Shown here: positions 21,155-29,820 of the stretch, in pieces
How positions within the stretch are numbered: position 1 is the first letter of the stretch
How the letters are laid out: every line of letters begins with the position of its first letter
Origin: Aestuariivita sp.
Lineage (GTDB): Bacteria; Pseudomonadota; Alphaproteobacteria; Rhodobacterales; Rhodobacteraceae
NCBI RefSeq assembly: GCF_021404545.1
Contig: NZ_JAAWWD010000036.1
Coordinates: 1 to 64,000, forward strand
Direction: 5' to 3'
Length of the DNA stretch: 64,000 bases
Translations under genes and position numbers: made by a program
The notes under the pieces: generated by a model
What the model saw: only the letters and a program-made list of their open reading frames with translations
The model's database searches: none
What the model was told of the DNA's origin: nothing

Positions 21155-21182
21155 CACGCCTATGCGGGCTGTGCATGGCGTG
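21155..21182 (+). terminator. Possible stem-loop after sdhB
   Basis: Two base pairs after the sdhB stop, CACGCC and GGCGTG arms with an inner ATGC/GCAT pair form a bulged stem of about 10 bp. The downstream ATTGTGTAAAT is only weakly T-rich, so this may be a weak terminator or an mRNA-end stabiliser. Confidence 0.4.
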
Positions 21183-21264
21183 ATTGTGTAAATAGCGGCT
21201 GTATCTGGCCAGGAAGGGACTAGGTTGCTCTTGAGGGAGGGTCCACCGAACCCACGAGGTCACC

Positions 21265-21417
21265 ATGATACCGGCAAGCAAAAATACGCCTGCAAGAACC
21301 TCCGCTGAAGATGCGCTGAGGATACTTGAGGAGGCGTGGGCCTACTACACACCCGAGCCAACGCCGAGGCCCGCTGAGCAGGAGCCGAGGCTCTTTCAGT
21401 ATTACGACGCTGCATGA
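21265..21417 (+). CDS. Small conserved-looking 50-residue protein
   Basis: A short ORF of 50 residues with GAGG before the ATG. The protein has a helical start (SAEDALRILEEAWAYY), a proline-rich middle (TPEPTPRPAEQEP) and an aromatic end (LFQYYDAA). The LEEAWAYYTPEP and YYDAA features look like a small protein I associate with Rhodobacteraceae, so I believe it is real, but no function is known. It stands alone downstream of sdhB. Confidence 0.55.
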   Translation: MIPASKNTPARTSAEDALRILEEAWAYYTPEPTPRPAEQEPRLFQYYDAA

Positions 21418-21476
21418 GCGGTGTGACGGCCCATCCGGGCTGGATGTAACAGGCGCGGCACGTTAAGTTCGCGCCT

Positions 21477-21692
21477 GTGCATATACTCCTTGCCCTCTTG
21501 ATTGCCTTTGTGATTGTCGTGATCGTTACCCGATCACGCGCAGGCACGCGGCACTGTCGCTGGCGTGAGGAAAGGTCTGGCAACCGTGGCACCCTGCGCA
21601 AATACCGGTGTATGACCTGCGGGGCAGATGCCTTTACCTCCAGCGATGGCCCGCCGGAAACCTGCCGCGATCCAAACCGGAAGACCAAGTAA
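21477..21692 (+). CDS. Small membrane-anchored protein with Cys motif
   Basis: A 71-residue ORF with a GTG start. Residues 1-18 are one transmembrane helix (ILLALLIAFVIVVIVT) followed by a basic, cytoplasmic tail with CMTCGADAF and a later single Cys, which could be a partial zinc or redox site. It ends 10 bp before the DUF1989 gene and may be co-transcribed with it. No family is recognised. Confidence 0.5.
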   Translation: MHILLALLIAFVIVVIVTRSRAGTRHCRWREERSGNRGTLRKYRCMTCGADAFTSSDGPPETCRDPNRKTK

Positions 21693-21702
21693 GGAGACGC
21701 AG

Positions 21703-22545
21703 ATGGTCAACGTTCCCAGCGACGCCGAGGCCCGCCGTTCCATAAAGCCGGTAATCTGCTACCCGCCCGAGACACTGCCACCGCCCGATCTAGCGCTCTA
21801 TGTCGCGGCGCGGAAAACCGCGCAAAAGGTTGACGAAGTCATGGTCCCCCCGCGAGAGGCGGCGGTGTTCACTGCGCGCGCGGGCCAGTTCTTTCGCATC
21901 AGCTCCGTTGAGGGGCCGCAAGTCGGCGATTTGAACCTGCACAACCTCGATGATCTGAGCGAGAGGTTCTATTCCGGGAAATCGCGGGCCTTGCACGGCA
22001 CGCACCTGACGACCGGAGAGCGGATGTGGTCCAGTTTTCCGCATTTGCGACCCATGGCGACGATCACCCAGGATACGCTTGGCTGGTACGGGATCGACGC
22101 ATTTGGCGGGTCGGTGCATGATGTGATTGGCACACGGTGCGACCCATATACAAACACCCTGTTGAATGGCGGACACTATCATCATTGCTGCCATTCCAAC
22201 CTGACACGGGCCCTGGCGGAATACATGGGCGTTGCGCGCAGTGAGGCCGAGCCGCTGGTGCACGATGTACTCAACGTCTTTATGTGCACGGGCTTTACCC
22301 GCGATACTGGCCAGTATTTCATGAAAGCCAGCCCGGTCAGGCCGGGAGATTATCTGGAGTTCTTTGCCGAAATTGATGTGCTGGGGAACCTGTCGGCTTG
22401 CCCGGGCGGCGATTGCTCTGCAGAGCATTCCTCGGACGCGGCCCCTTGCCATCCATTGCTTGTCGAGGTTTTTGCACCCCAAGATGGGGCTTTGGCCGGA
22501 TGGGTTCCCCCAAGCGAAAACGGTTATGATCGCTCTCACGGGTGA
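21703..22545 (+). CDS. DUF1989 / urea carboxylase-associated family protein
   Basis: A 280-residue protein of the DUF1989 type, the family that includes urea carboxylase-associated proteins. Typical blocks are VPPREAAVFTARAGQFFRI, EGPQVGDLNLHNLDD and the metal-like cluster GGHYHHCCHSNLTRAL, and late FMCTGF. The ATG at 21703 has a perfect AAGGAG. There is no urea carboxylase nearby, so it may act on another amine or amide. It is convergent with deoD. Confidence 0.8.
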   Translation: MVNVPSDAEARRSIKPVICYPPETLPPPDLALYVAARKTAQKVDEVMVPPREAAVFTARAGQFFRISSVEGPQVGDLNLHNLDDLSERFYSGKSRALHGTHLTTGERMWSSFPHLRPMATITQDTLGWYGIDAFGGSVHDVIGTRCDPYTNTLLNGGHYHHCCHSNLTRALAEYMGVARSEAEPLVHDVLNVFMCTGFTRDTGQYFMKASPVRPGDYLEFFAEIDVLGNLSACPGGDCSAEHSSDAAPCHPLLVEVFAPQDGALAGWVPPSENGYDRSHG

Positions 22546-22614
22546 CGGGCGTAGGTTTCTAAAAGAACGTGTTTGCCTTAAGGGCCGGTATTTCTCTGAA
22601 AGTCCTCTTGGCGC

Positions 22615-23319
22615 TTAAGCGAACGCGGCATTCAAAGCGATCTCGACCATATCGCCAAAGCTCTGCTCGCGGTCTTGGGAGGGCAGAGCCTCACCGGTAT
22701 CCAGATGGTCGGAAACCGTCAGAATGGCCAGTGCCCGTCGGCCATAGCGTGCCGCCAACGCATAAAGCTCGGCGGCCTCCATTTCCACGCCCAGAATGCC
22801 ATGGCGGACCATTTCAGCATTCAAGTCCGGACGCTCATCATAAAACACGTCCGAGGAATAGATACCGCCCATATGGGGCACGATCCCCTTGTCCTCACAG
22901 GCGGAGTAGGCCGCGCGCAGCAGCCCCCAATCCGCAACGGGGGCGAAATTCAATTCGCGAAAGATACCGGACGAGGGTGTGCTGATGGTCGAAGAGGTCA
23001 TCGCCAGAATGATGTCCCGCAGCGCCACATGGGGCTGCATGCCCCCGCAAGATCCGATCCGAATCAGTGTCTGGGCATCGTAATCGCGGATCAGTTCGTT
23101 CACATAGATCGACAGCGATGGCATACCCATGCCCGATCCCTGAACCGTTACCCGGTTGCCACGCCAAGTGCCGGTATATCCCAACATACCGCGGGTTTCA
23201 TTCACCAGCTCTGGCGCCTCAAGAAACGTCTCCGCAGCCCATTTCGCGCGATACGGATCGCCGGGCAACAATACCGTGCCCGCGATCTGGCCTTTTTCAG
23301 CGCCGATATGAATGGTCAT
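22615..23319 (-). CDS. deoD: Purine-nucleoside phosphorylase
   Basis: A 234-residue hexameric-type PNP that splits purine (deoxy)nucleosides with phosphate for salvage. The start [30 protein letters not shown] is the DeoD signature with the phosphate-binding [26 protein letters not shown] and the substrate-site [21 protein letters not shown] follow, and SDH near the C-terminus. It is a single gene. Confidence 0.95.
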   Translation of the reverse strand: MTIHIGAEKGQIAGTVLLPGDPYRAKWAAETFLEAPELVNETRGMLGYTGTWRGNRVTVQGSGMGMPSLSIYVNELIRDYDAQTLIRIGSCGGMQPHVALRDIILAMTSSTISTPSSGIFRELNFAPVADWGLLRAAYSACEDKGIVPHMGGIYSSDVFYDERPDLNAEMVRHGILGVEMEAAELYALAARYGRRALAILTVSDHLDTGEALPSQDREQSFGDMVEIALNAAFA

Positions 23320-23389
23320 GACATCTCTCCGCGTTTGGAACGCGGACCTTATCCGTCATCCGGGACAGTGGCGCAATCGCCGCGCGACG

Positions 23390-23740
23390 TCAGATTTCCA
23401 AAGCTGCCGGGTCGATACCCTTTTCCATCGCGGATCTGAACCAATTGGGTTGGCGTCCTTTGCCGGTCCAGGTTTGATCCGCGTTCTCAGGGTTACGATA
23501 TTTCGCAATACCTTTGTCTTTAGCCACCTTGCGTTTCTTGTATTTCCGCTTGGGGGCCGCGCCCGCGTCCGATTCATCTGCAAGTTCTGTCAGCGAAAAC
23601 CCAAATTGAGCGGCTGCCTTTTCCGCTGCCTTCTTGGCCGCGCGTAAATCGCGCGCCTTGGATGCTGTCAGTGCCTTTTCGACATCGGCCTTGAGCTTTT
23701 CAAGCTCTTTTGTAGTCAATCCGCTAAGATCAATGGCCAT
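23390..23740 (-). CDS. H-NS/HvrA-type nucleoid protein
   Basis: A 116-residue DNA-binding protein. It has an N-terminal coiled-coil-like oligomerisation region rich in Lys, Ala and Glu (about 5-55), a basic linker (KRKYKKRKVAK) and the H-NS C-terminal core YRNPENADQTWTGKGRQPNWF (about 83-103). In Rhodobacter HvrA is such a protein and modulates photosynthesis and nitrogen-fixation genes, which fits a phototroph. The start at 23740 is fixed by a perfect AGGAGG; the upstream extension is not needed. Confidence 0.88.
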   Translation of the reverse strand: MAIDLSGLTTKELEKLKADVEKALTASKARDLRAAKKAAEKAAAQFGFSLTELADESDAGAAPKRKYKKRKVAKDKGIAKYRNPENADQTWTGKGRQPNWFRSAMEKGIDPAALEI

Positions 23741-23856
23741 GTCCTGTCCTCCTGTCACTTCTATAGTCGACGACAAATGGCACCTAAGCCATTAGCAGGA
23801 CAAGGACTTATCTCCTATCACTATGATCTATTTTGTGTCAGTGGGCGATGCACCGC

Positions 23857-25824
23857 TCACTCTGCTGCCAATGCCTTGGGGTCGGCCAGCGCCACGATAT
23901 CCATCATGATCGTATTCAATTCGAAATCCTTGGGCGTATAAACTTTTGCTACACCCATATCCAATAGCCGTTGAGCATCTTCATCGGGAATGATCCCTCC
24001 CACAATCAACGGCACAGACCCCAGACCGGCATCTTTCATTTTCTGAACCAGATCTTCGACCAGCGGCATATGGCTGCCAGACAGGATCGACAGGCCAATA
24101 ACATGGGCCTGGTCCTCAATAGCGGCGGCAATGATCTCATCCGGTGTCAGGCGGATGCCCTCGTAAGATATGTCCATGCCGCAGTCGCGCGCGCGAAAGG
24201 CGATTTGTTCCGCGCCGTTCGAATGCCCATCAAGGCCCGGCTTGCCAACCAGGAATTTCAGGCGGCGCCCCAGTTTGTCGCTGACGGCATTCACAGCCTC
24301 ACGGATGTGATCCAGGCCTTCGGTCTTGTTCGACACACTACCTGAGACGCCGGTGGGGCCACGATAGGTGCCGTGCACACGGCGCATTTCCTCGGCCCAT
24401 TCGCCGGTGGTGACGCCAGCCTTGGCGGCGGCAACGGACGGACCCATGATGTTCTCGCCCTTCTGCGCAGCCTCACGCAGCGCGGCCAGCGCAGCCTGTA
24501 CGGCATTGCTGTCGCGGTCGGCCCGCCAGGTATTCAGCCGACCGATCTGTTCCAACTCGACTGCGGGATCCACAACCATGATGCCGCCATCTTCGGTCTG
24601 GAGGGGGGAGGGCTCTGTCGTTGTGTATTTGTTTACGCCAACAACCACGGTATCTCCCGCCTCGATCCGGTTCAGCCTGTCGGCATTGGAATCGACGAGT
24701 CGTGACTTCATATACTCAATGGATTGTACCGCGCCGCCCATCGTCTCCAGATTGGCCAACTCGGCGCGCGCGCCCTCTTTAAGATCTTCGACCTTGGCAT
24801 CCACCACCGCGTTGCCATCGAACAGATCGCCATATTCCAGCAAGTCGGTTTCATAGGCCAGGATCTGTTGCATCCGCATCGACCATTGCTGATCCCAGGG
24901 GCGTGGCAGGCCCAACGCCTCGTTCCAGGCGGGCAATTGCACCGCCCGTGCCCGCGCCTTTTTCGACAACGTCACCGCCAGCATTTCAATGAGAATACGA
25001 TAGACGTTGTTCTCGGGCTGCTGTTCGGTCAGGCCCAGTGAGTTGACTTGTACCCCATAGCGGAAGCGGCGGAATTTCGGGTCGGTCACGCCATAGCGCG
25101 TCTCGCAAATCTCATCCCAGAGATCGACAAAGGCGCGCATTTTGCACATCTCGGTAATGAAACGGATACCGGCATTCACAAAAAACGAAATCCGCCCCAC
25201 CAACGCGGGAAAATCTTCGGCCGGGACACGGGGGCGCAGTTCGTCCAGAACCGCCTGACCGGTGGCCAGCGCAAAGGCCAGTTCCTGTTCCGGCGTGGCA
25301 CCGGCCTCTTGCAGATGATAGGAACACACGTTCATCGGGTTCCATTTCGGCACGTTGGTATAGCAATACTCCGCCACATCCGCGATCATCTTCAGTGACG
25401 GTTTGGGCGGGCAGATATACGTGCCACGGCTGAGGTATTCCTTGATCAGGTCGTTTTGCACCGTCCCGGTCAGTTTCGAGATATCGGCGCCCTGCTCCTC
25501 GGCCACGGCAATGTAAAGCGACAATAGCCATGGCGCCGTCGCGTTGATTGTCATCGAGGTGTTCATTTGTTCCAGCGGGATCTGATCGAACAGCATCCGC
25601 ATGTCACCCAGATGGCAGATCGGCACGCCAACCTTGCCCACCTCGCCGCGCGACAGCTGGTGGTCGCTATCATAGCCCGTCTGTGTGGGCAGATCGAAGG
25701 CCACCGACAAGCCGGTCTGACCCTTTGCCAGGTTTCCCCGATAAAGCGCGTTTGACGCCGATGCGGTTGAATGTCCGGCATAGGTCCGGATCAGCCACGG
25801 GCGGTCTTTTTTCACGTCAGTCAT
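23857..25824 (-). CDS. ecm: Ethylmalonyl-CoA mutase, B12-dependent
   Basis: A 655-residue coenzyme-B12 mutase that converts (2R)-ethylmalonyl-CoA to (2S)-methylsuccinyl-CoA, the step that defines the ethylmalonyl-CoA pathway with Ccr. The N-terminal TIM-barrel domain has RPWLIRTYAGHSTA and SVAFDLPTQTGYDSD, and the C-terminal B12-binding domain carries DGHSNG with D532 and H534 (the DxHxxG motif). It is shorter than methylmalonyl-CoA mutase and begins with the Ecm-like MTDVKKDRPW. It is a single gene about 2.3 kb from ccr. Confidence 0.93.
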   Translation of the reverse strand: MTDVKKDRPWLIRTYAGHSTASASNALYRGNLAKGQTGLSVAFDLPTQTGYDSDHQLSRGEVGKVGVPICHLGDMRMLFDQIPLEQMNTSMTINATAPWLLSLYIAVAEEQGADISKLTGTVQNDLIKEYLSRGTYICPPKPSLKMIADVAEYCYTNVPKWNPMNVCSYHLQEAGATPEQELAFALATGQAVLDELRPRVPAEDFPALVGRISFFVNAGIRFITEMCKMRAFVDLWDEICETRYGVTDPKFRRFRYGVQVNSLGLTEQQPENNVYRILIEMLAVTLSKKARARAVQLPAWNEALGLPRPWDQQWSMRMQQILAYETDLLEYGDLFDGNAVVDAKVEDLKEGARAELANLETMGGAVQSIEYMKSRLVDSNADRLNRIEAGDTVVVGVNKYTTTEPSPLQTEDGGIMVVDPAVELEQIGRLNTWRADRDSNAVQAALAALREAAQKGENIMGPSVAAAKAGVTTGEWAEEMRRVHGTYRGPTGVSGSVSNKTEGLDHIREAVNAVSDKLGRRLKFLVGKPGLDGHSNGAEQIAFRARDCGMDISYEGIRLTPDEIIAAAIEDQAHVIGLSILSGSHMPLVEDLVQKMKDAGLGSVPLIVGGIIPDEDAQRLLDMGVAKVYTPKDFELNTIMMDIVALADPKALAAE

Positions 25825-25919
25825 TGTGGAACCTCATGAATCAGGGCGGGCAATTATATTGCGTCATGAGGGTGATACTTGAAAGATTGTGGCAAAGTCA
25901 ATTCGCTGCATTGCGGCAA
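25825..25919 (-). promoter_or_regulatory. ecm upstream region with TTGC/GCAA half-sites
   Basis: The 95 bp before ecm contain, on the minus strand, GCCGCAATGCAGCGAATT and TTTGCC, that is, several TTGC/GCAA half-sites. The region before ccr (28000-28035) holds TTGCAATGTTGCGTTTGC. Both resemble the TTTGCAA-type sites reported for acyl-CoA-responsive regulators such as PccR, but the spacing differs, so this is only a suggestion of shared control. Confidence 0.3.
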
Positions 25920-26519
25920 TCACGGTAGAGGAAAGACCATTGTGGTGCTTTCCGTAAAGCCGAAAACATGCCGCAATGGACCGGTCTGTTCTTGTCCCGT
26001 TGCGACAAAGCCCTGCCGTTCATAAAGGGAGCGGGCGCGCGGATTGGTGTCGATCACATCCAACCGCACGCGGGATAACTCCCGCTTGGCGGCCTCGCCC
26101 TTGATGGCATCCAAAAGGAGGGTGCCGACACCGCGCCCGCGCGCCTCAGACCCGACGCAGATGCCGTCCATTAAGAGCGTGCCCTGCTCTACCTTACGCT
26201 CAAGCGGTGCCAGCAGTGCCGCACGCAGGAGCCCGCCGAGCACGCCATAGGTCGATAGGAGGTCGCGCAGACCACCATCTGCCAAGCTGCCTTCGCCGGT
26301 CTTAAAGCCCGCAAGACCCAGCATCCGACCGTCTGCGTCCCGTGCGACCAAAGCGAAATCCGGGTTCATCACCTTGGCAAAGAATGCCTCGCCTCGGGGT
26401 GTGGGGCCAAGGGTCCTGGCCAGTTTCTCTCCGAAAGCCTGCCAATAAAGATGCGCTGCCTGAGGTCGTTCGGCATCTGAAAACCCAGGCGTTACGCTGA
26501 TCTGTCCCATCCCACTCAT
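25920..26519 (-). CDS. GNAT family N-acetyltransferase
   Basis: A 199-residue acetyltransferase with the GNAT acetyl-CoA motif A: ICVGSEARGRGVGTLLLDAIKGEA (about residues 120-144), preceded by the beta4 strand, and a C-terminal NPRARSLYERQGFVATGQE block. Substrate unknown. It is between ecm and a divergent acyltransferase. The ATG at 26519 or the one at 26510 could be the start. Confidence 0.8.
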   Translation of the reverse strand: MSGMGQISVTPGFSDAERPQAAHLYWQAFGEKLARTLGPTPRGEAFFAKVMNPDFALVARDADGRMLGLAGFKTGEGSLADGGLRDLLSTYGVLGGLLRAALLAPLERKVEQGTLLMDGICVGSEARGRGVGTLLLDAIKGEAAKRELSRVRLDVIDTNPRARSLYERQGFVATGQEQTGPLRHVFGFTESTTMVFPLP

Positions 26520-26576
26520 CTCATTTACGCATTCTCATATATTGTTCTTGCGCCGCTTTGCTGCAAGTGTCGGTTG

Positions 26577-27989
26577 ATGACGTCGACCGTGGAACTCCCG
26601 TTGTGGCTTTTTGTGCTGATCCTGCTCTTTGCAGTGGTCACCTTTGCCTCGCATTTTCTGTTCCCGTCGGTTCGGTGGTTTTTTCGGCGCAGGCTGGAGC
26701 GTGTGGTCGCGCGGCTGAACGAACGGCTTGAGCGACCGATCCAGCCGTTCAAGCTTGCGCGCCGCTACGATATGATACAGCGCCTGATCTACGATCCCGA
26801 AGTCAGCCAGGCAATTGTCGAACACGCCGCCGCCAGTGGGACCCCCGAAAACGTGGCCTTTGAAGAGGCGCGGCGCTATGCGCGCGAGATTGTGCCATCG
26901 TTTTCCGCGTCTGCCTATTTTGGATTTGCCATTCGCGCGGCGCGCTTCCTGTCGAATGCGTTTTATCGAGTGCGGCTGGGCCATCACGATGAAGAGGCGC
27001 TCAAAGCGATCGACGCCGAGGCGACGGTGGTCTTTGTGATGAATCACCGCAGCAACATGGATTATGTGCTGGTGACCTATCTGGCGGCGCAGCGGTCCGC
27101 GCTCTCTTATGCGGTGGGCGAATGGGCGCGGGTGTGGCCGCTCAGCCGTCTGATCCGGGCCATGGGGGCGTATTTCATCAGGCGTAAATCGCGAAACGAT
27201 CTCTACCGCCGCGTCTTGGCGCGCTATGTGCATCTGGCCACCGAGGCGGGTGTCACGCAGGCCATGTTCCCCGAAGGCGGGCTCAGCCTGACAGGCAAGC
27301 TGATGCCGCCCAAACTGGGCCTCTTGAAATACATTGCCGACGGAATGGGGGAGGGGACCCGCGACGTTGTGTTTGTTCCGGTCGCGTTGAACTATGACCG
27401 CGTGCTGGAGGACCGCATTCTTCTGGGTGCGGTGCATCGCCCGCATCGCCGCTTTGAGGCGTCGATCAGTATGATCGCGGCCAAGACGCTCAAGCAGCTT
27501 TGGCTGCGGGCCACCGGACGGTATCACAAATTCGGCTATGCCGCCGTCAGTTTTGGCCTGCCTTTGTCTTTGCGGGACTTTTCGACCCAGCGCACAGGGG
27601 ATGTGACGGTGCCCTTGGGGCGGGAGCTGATGAAGCGGATCGGCGAGGTCGTTCCGGTCTTGCCGGTACCGATGGTCGCCTGGATCTGCCAGGATGGTGC
27701 CGCGCGCACCCGCGCGGAGGTTGAGCTGGCCCTTAGCACGCTGATTGAGGAGGTGCCGCACGCGCATATCCACTTGCCCCGGAACAACCGTGACTATGCG
27801 GCCGAGGTGGGTCTGCGCCAACTCACCGAACGCGGCATCCTGATCCTGACTGGAGACAGCTATTCCTTGAACCCAGAGGAAGAAGAGCTGTGTCGGTTCT
27901 ATGCCAACTCCATCCGGCATCTGTTGCCGCGCAACAATCCTAAAGATTCTGCACCCGCGAAAGAAATTTCTGCACTCGCAAAGTCATAA
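26577..27989 (+). CDS. Membrane glycerol-phosphate acyltransferase-like protein
   Basis: A 470-residue protein with one N-terminal transmembrane helix (LWLFVLILLFAVVTFASHFLF) and a cytoplasmic acyltransferase domain. The catalytic HX4D motif is in NHRSNMDYVLV (H and D five residues apart), followed by the GEWARVWPLSRLIRAMGAYFIRRK and FPEGGLSLTGK blocks of PlsB/PlsC-type enzymes. It probably acylates glycerol-3-phosphate or lysophosphatidate in phospholipid synthesis. A TTG at 26574 precedes the ATG by one codon. Confidence 0.82.
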   Translation: MTSTVELPLWLFVLILLFAVVTFASHFLFPSVRWFFRRRLERVVARLNERLERPIQPFKLARRYDMIQRLIYDPEVSQAIVEHAAASGTPENVAFEEARRYAREIVPSFSASAYFGFAIRAARFLSNAFYRVRLGHHDEEALKAIDAEATVVFVMNHRSNMDYVLVTYLAAQRSALSYAVGEWARVWPLSRLIRAMGAYFIRRKSRNDLYRRVLARYVHLATEAGVTQAMFPEGGLSLTGKLMPPKLGLLKYIADGMGEGTRDVVFVPVALNYDRVLEDRILLGAVHRPHRRFEASISMIAAKTLKQLWLRATGRYHKFGYAAVSFGLPLSLRDFSTQRTGDVTVPLGRELMKRIGEVVPVLPVPMVAWICQDGAARTRAEVELALSTLIEEVPHAHIHLPRNNRDYAAEVGLRQLTERGILILTGDSYSLNPEEEELCRFYANSIRHLLPRNNPKDSAPAKEISALAKS

Positions 27990-28101
27990 AATTACAAAAA
28001 CGCCGCTTTGACGGTTGCAATGTTGCGTTTGCAGCCATATTCCATCGAATGAACGCCGCGATTCTGCGTCGCGGCACGGTCTTGATATCAAGGAGGGACC
28101 C

Positions 28102-29382
28102 ATGGCCCTGGATCAGAATGGCGGCAGCGCGGATTATGAGGCTCCGGAAAAGGATCTGTACGACATGGGAGAGATGCCTCCCATGGGATATGTGCCAGAG
28201 AAGATGCATGCCTGGGTTCTGCGTCGGGAACGCCATGGCGACCCGGACAAGGCGATGCAGCTCGAAGTCGTCGATGTGCCAGAAATTGGCGATACCGATG
28301 TTCTGATCCTCGTTATGGCGGCAGGTGTGAACTATAACGGCGTTTGGGCCTGTCTGGGTCAGCCGGTGTCGGTGTTTGACGGTCACCGTGCGCCCTATGC
28401 GATTGTGGGTTCGGATGCCGCAGGCATCGTCTGGGCCGTGGGGGCCAAGGTCAAACGCTGGAAAGTCGGAGATGAGGTTGTGGTGCACTGCAACCAGGAC
28501 GATGGCGACGACGAGGAATGCAATGGCGGCGATCCGATGTATTCGCCCAGCCAGCGGATCTGGGGCTATGAGACAGCCGACGGCTCATTCGCTCAGTTTA
28601 CCCGTGTCCAGAGCCAGCAGCTGATGCCGCGGCCCAAGCATCTGACCTGGGAAGAAAGCGCGTGCTACACACTGACCTTGGCGACCGCCTATCGGATGCT
28701 CTTTGGTCATGCGCCGCATGATCTCAAGCCTGGGCAGAATGTGCTGGTCTGGGGCGCATCCGGCGGGCTGGGGTCGTACGCGATCCAGTTGATCAATACC
28801 GCAGGCGCCAATGCGATCGGTGTGATCTCGGACGAGAGCAAGCGCGATTTCGTGATGGGTCTGGGTGCAAAAGGCGTCCTCAATCGCAAGGATTTCAAGT
28901 GCTGGGGCCAGATGCCCACAGTGAACACGCCCGAATATGCCGAATGGTTCAAAGAGACCCGGAAATTCGGCAAGGCAATCTGGGATATCACTGGCAAGGG
29001 TGTGAATGTCGATATGGTGTTCGAGCATCCGGGCGAGGCGACATTCCCGGTCTCGACCTTCGTGTGCAAGAAAGGCGGTATGGTGGTGATCTGTGCAGGC
29101 ACGACCGGCTTCAACTGCACCTTTGACGTCCGCTACATGTGGATGCATCAGAAGCGTTTGCAAGGCAGCCATTTTGCCCATCTCAAACAAGCCAGCGCGG
29201 CCAACCAACTGATGCTGGAGCGGCGCCTTGATCCGTGCATGTCAGAGGTCTTTACCTGGGCTGATCTGCCCCAGGCGCATATGAAAATGCTGCGCAATGA
29301 GCACAAGCCAGGGAACATGGCAGTGCTGGTGCAGTCGCCCAAGACCGGTTTGCGCACCTTGGAAGACGTCTTGGATGGCTAA
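28102..29382 (+). CDS. ccr: Crotonyl-CoA carboxylase/reductase
   Basis: A 426-residue NADPH-dependent medium-chain dehydrogenase/reductase that reductively carboxylates crotonyl-CoA to (2S)-ethylmalonyl-CoA, the key entry of the ethylmalonyl-CoA pathway. Ccr-specific features are YDMGEMPPMGYVPEKMHAWVL at the start, GVNYNGVWACLGQP, the nucleotide motif VWGASGGLGSYAIQL and the conserved MWMHQKRLQGSHFAHLKQA with the histidine thought to help bind CO2. A strong AAGGAGG site precedes the ATG. A terminator at 29419-29462 separates it from the quorum-sensing genes. Confidence 0.95.
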   Translation: MALDQNGGSADYEAPEKDLYDMGEMPPMGYVPEKMHAWVLRRERHGDPDKAMQLEVVDVPEIGDTDVLILVMAAGVNYNGVWACLGQPVSVFDGHRAPYAIVGSDAAGIVWAVGAKVKRWKVGDEVVVHCNQDDGDDEECNGGDPMYSPSQRIWGYETADGSFAQFTRVQSQQLMPRPKHLTWEESACYTLTLATAYRMLFGHAPHDLKPGQNVLVWGASGGLGSYAIQLINTAGANAIGVISDESKRDFVMGLGAKGVLNRKDFKCWGQMPTVNTPEYAEWFKETRKFGKAIWDITGKGVNVDMVFEHPGEATFPVSTFVCKKGGMVVICAGTTGFNCTFDVRYMWMHQKRLQGSHFAHLKQASAANQLMLERRLDPCMSEVFTWADLPQAHMKMLRNEHKPGNMAVLVQSPKTGLRTLEDVLDG

Positions 29383-29418
29383 TCCCGACTGAGTCTTGCT
29401 GATGCAGACGGTGCTAAT

Positions 29419-29462
29419 GGCCCGCGAATCCCCCTTGTGATTCGCGGGCCATTCTCGTTTTT
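29419..29462 (+). terminator. Intrinsic terminator of ccr
   Basis: A perfect 12-bp stem GGCCCGCGAATC (29419-29430) and GATTCGCGGGCC (29439-29450) with an 8-nt loop is followed by ATTCTCGTTTTT. It lies 37 bp after the ccr stop and ends the ccr transcript before the luxR region. Confidence 0.88.
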
Positions 29463-29604
29463 GGAACCAGCTTTGCGAATCCAGAGGGTTAGAAATCCTG
29501 CCCTCACCATTTTTGGGGAGGGGAAACCAGCGAATTTCCGACGAAAAACAGTCATGCTATAGTTGAATTAACTATTCATTAATTACTTCGGAGAGATCTT
29601 AAGA

Positions 29605-29820
29605 ATGAAGCATACGTGGATAATGGACGTTCTCGAAGACCTCAAATCTTTTGCACGTGCAAATGGTTTGTCCGTATTGGCCGAGCATCTGGACGATGCC
29701 AAGTTGATCGCGGCGAGGGAGATGGCGTTGCAAGAAGAGAAGGTTCCGTTGCAGGGCTATGGTGAAACGGGCACGGCTGGAAAACATATTGGAGGACTTG
29801 GACAGCACAACCAAGCTTGA
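29605..29820 (+). CDS. Small ORF overlapping the start of luxR
   Basis: A 71-residue ORF: MKHTWIMDVLEDLKSFARANGLSVLAEHLDDAKLIAAREM, a soluble helical protein with a conserved-looking first 45 residues and a low-complexity tail that overlaps luxR by 62 bp in another frame. It is preceded by GGAGAG. Small ORFs of this type (…DVLxDLxxFAxxNGLxxLAEHLDD…) are commonly found just upstream of regulator genes in Roseobacters; the function is not known. Overlap suggests coupled expression with luxR. Confidence 0.55.
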   Translation: MKHTWIMDVLEDLKSFARANGLSVLAEHLDDAKLIAAREMALQEEKVPLQGYGETGTAGKHIGGLGQHNQA

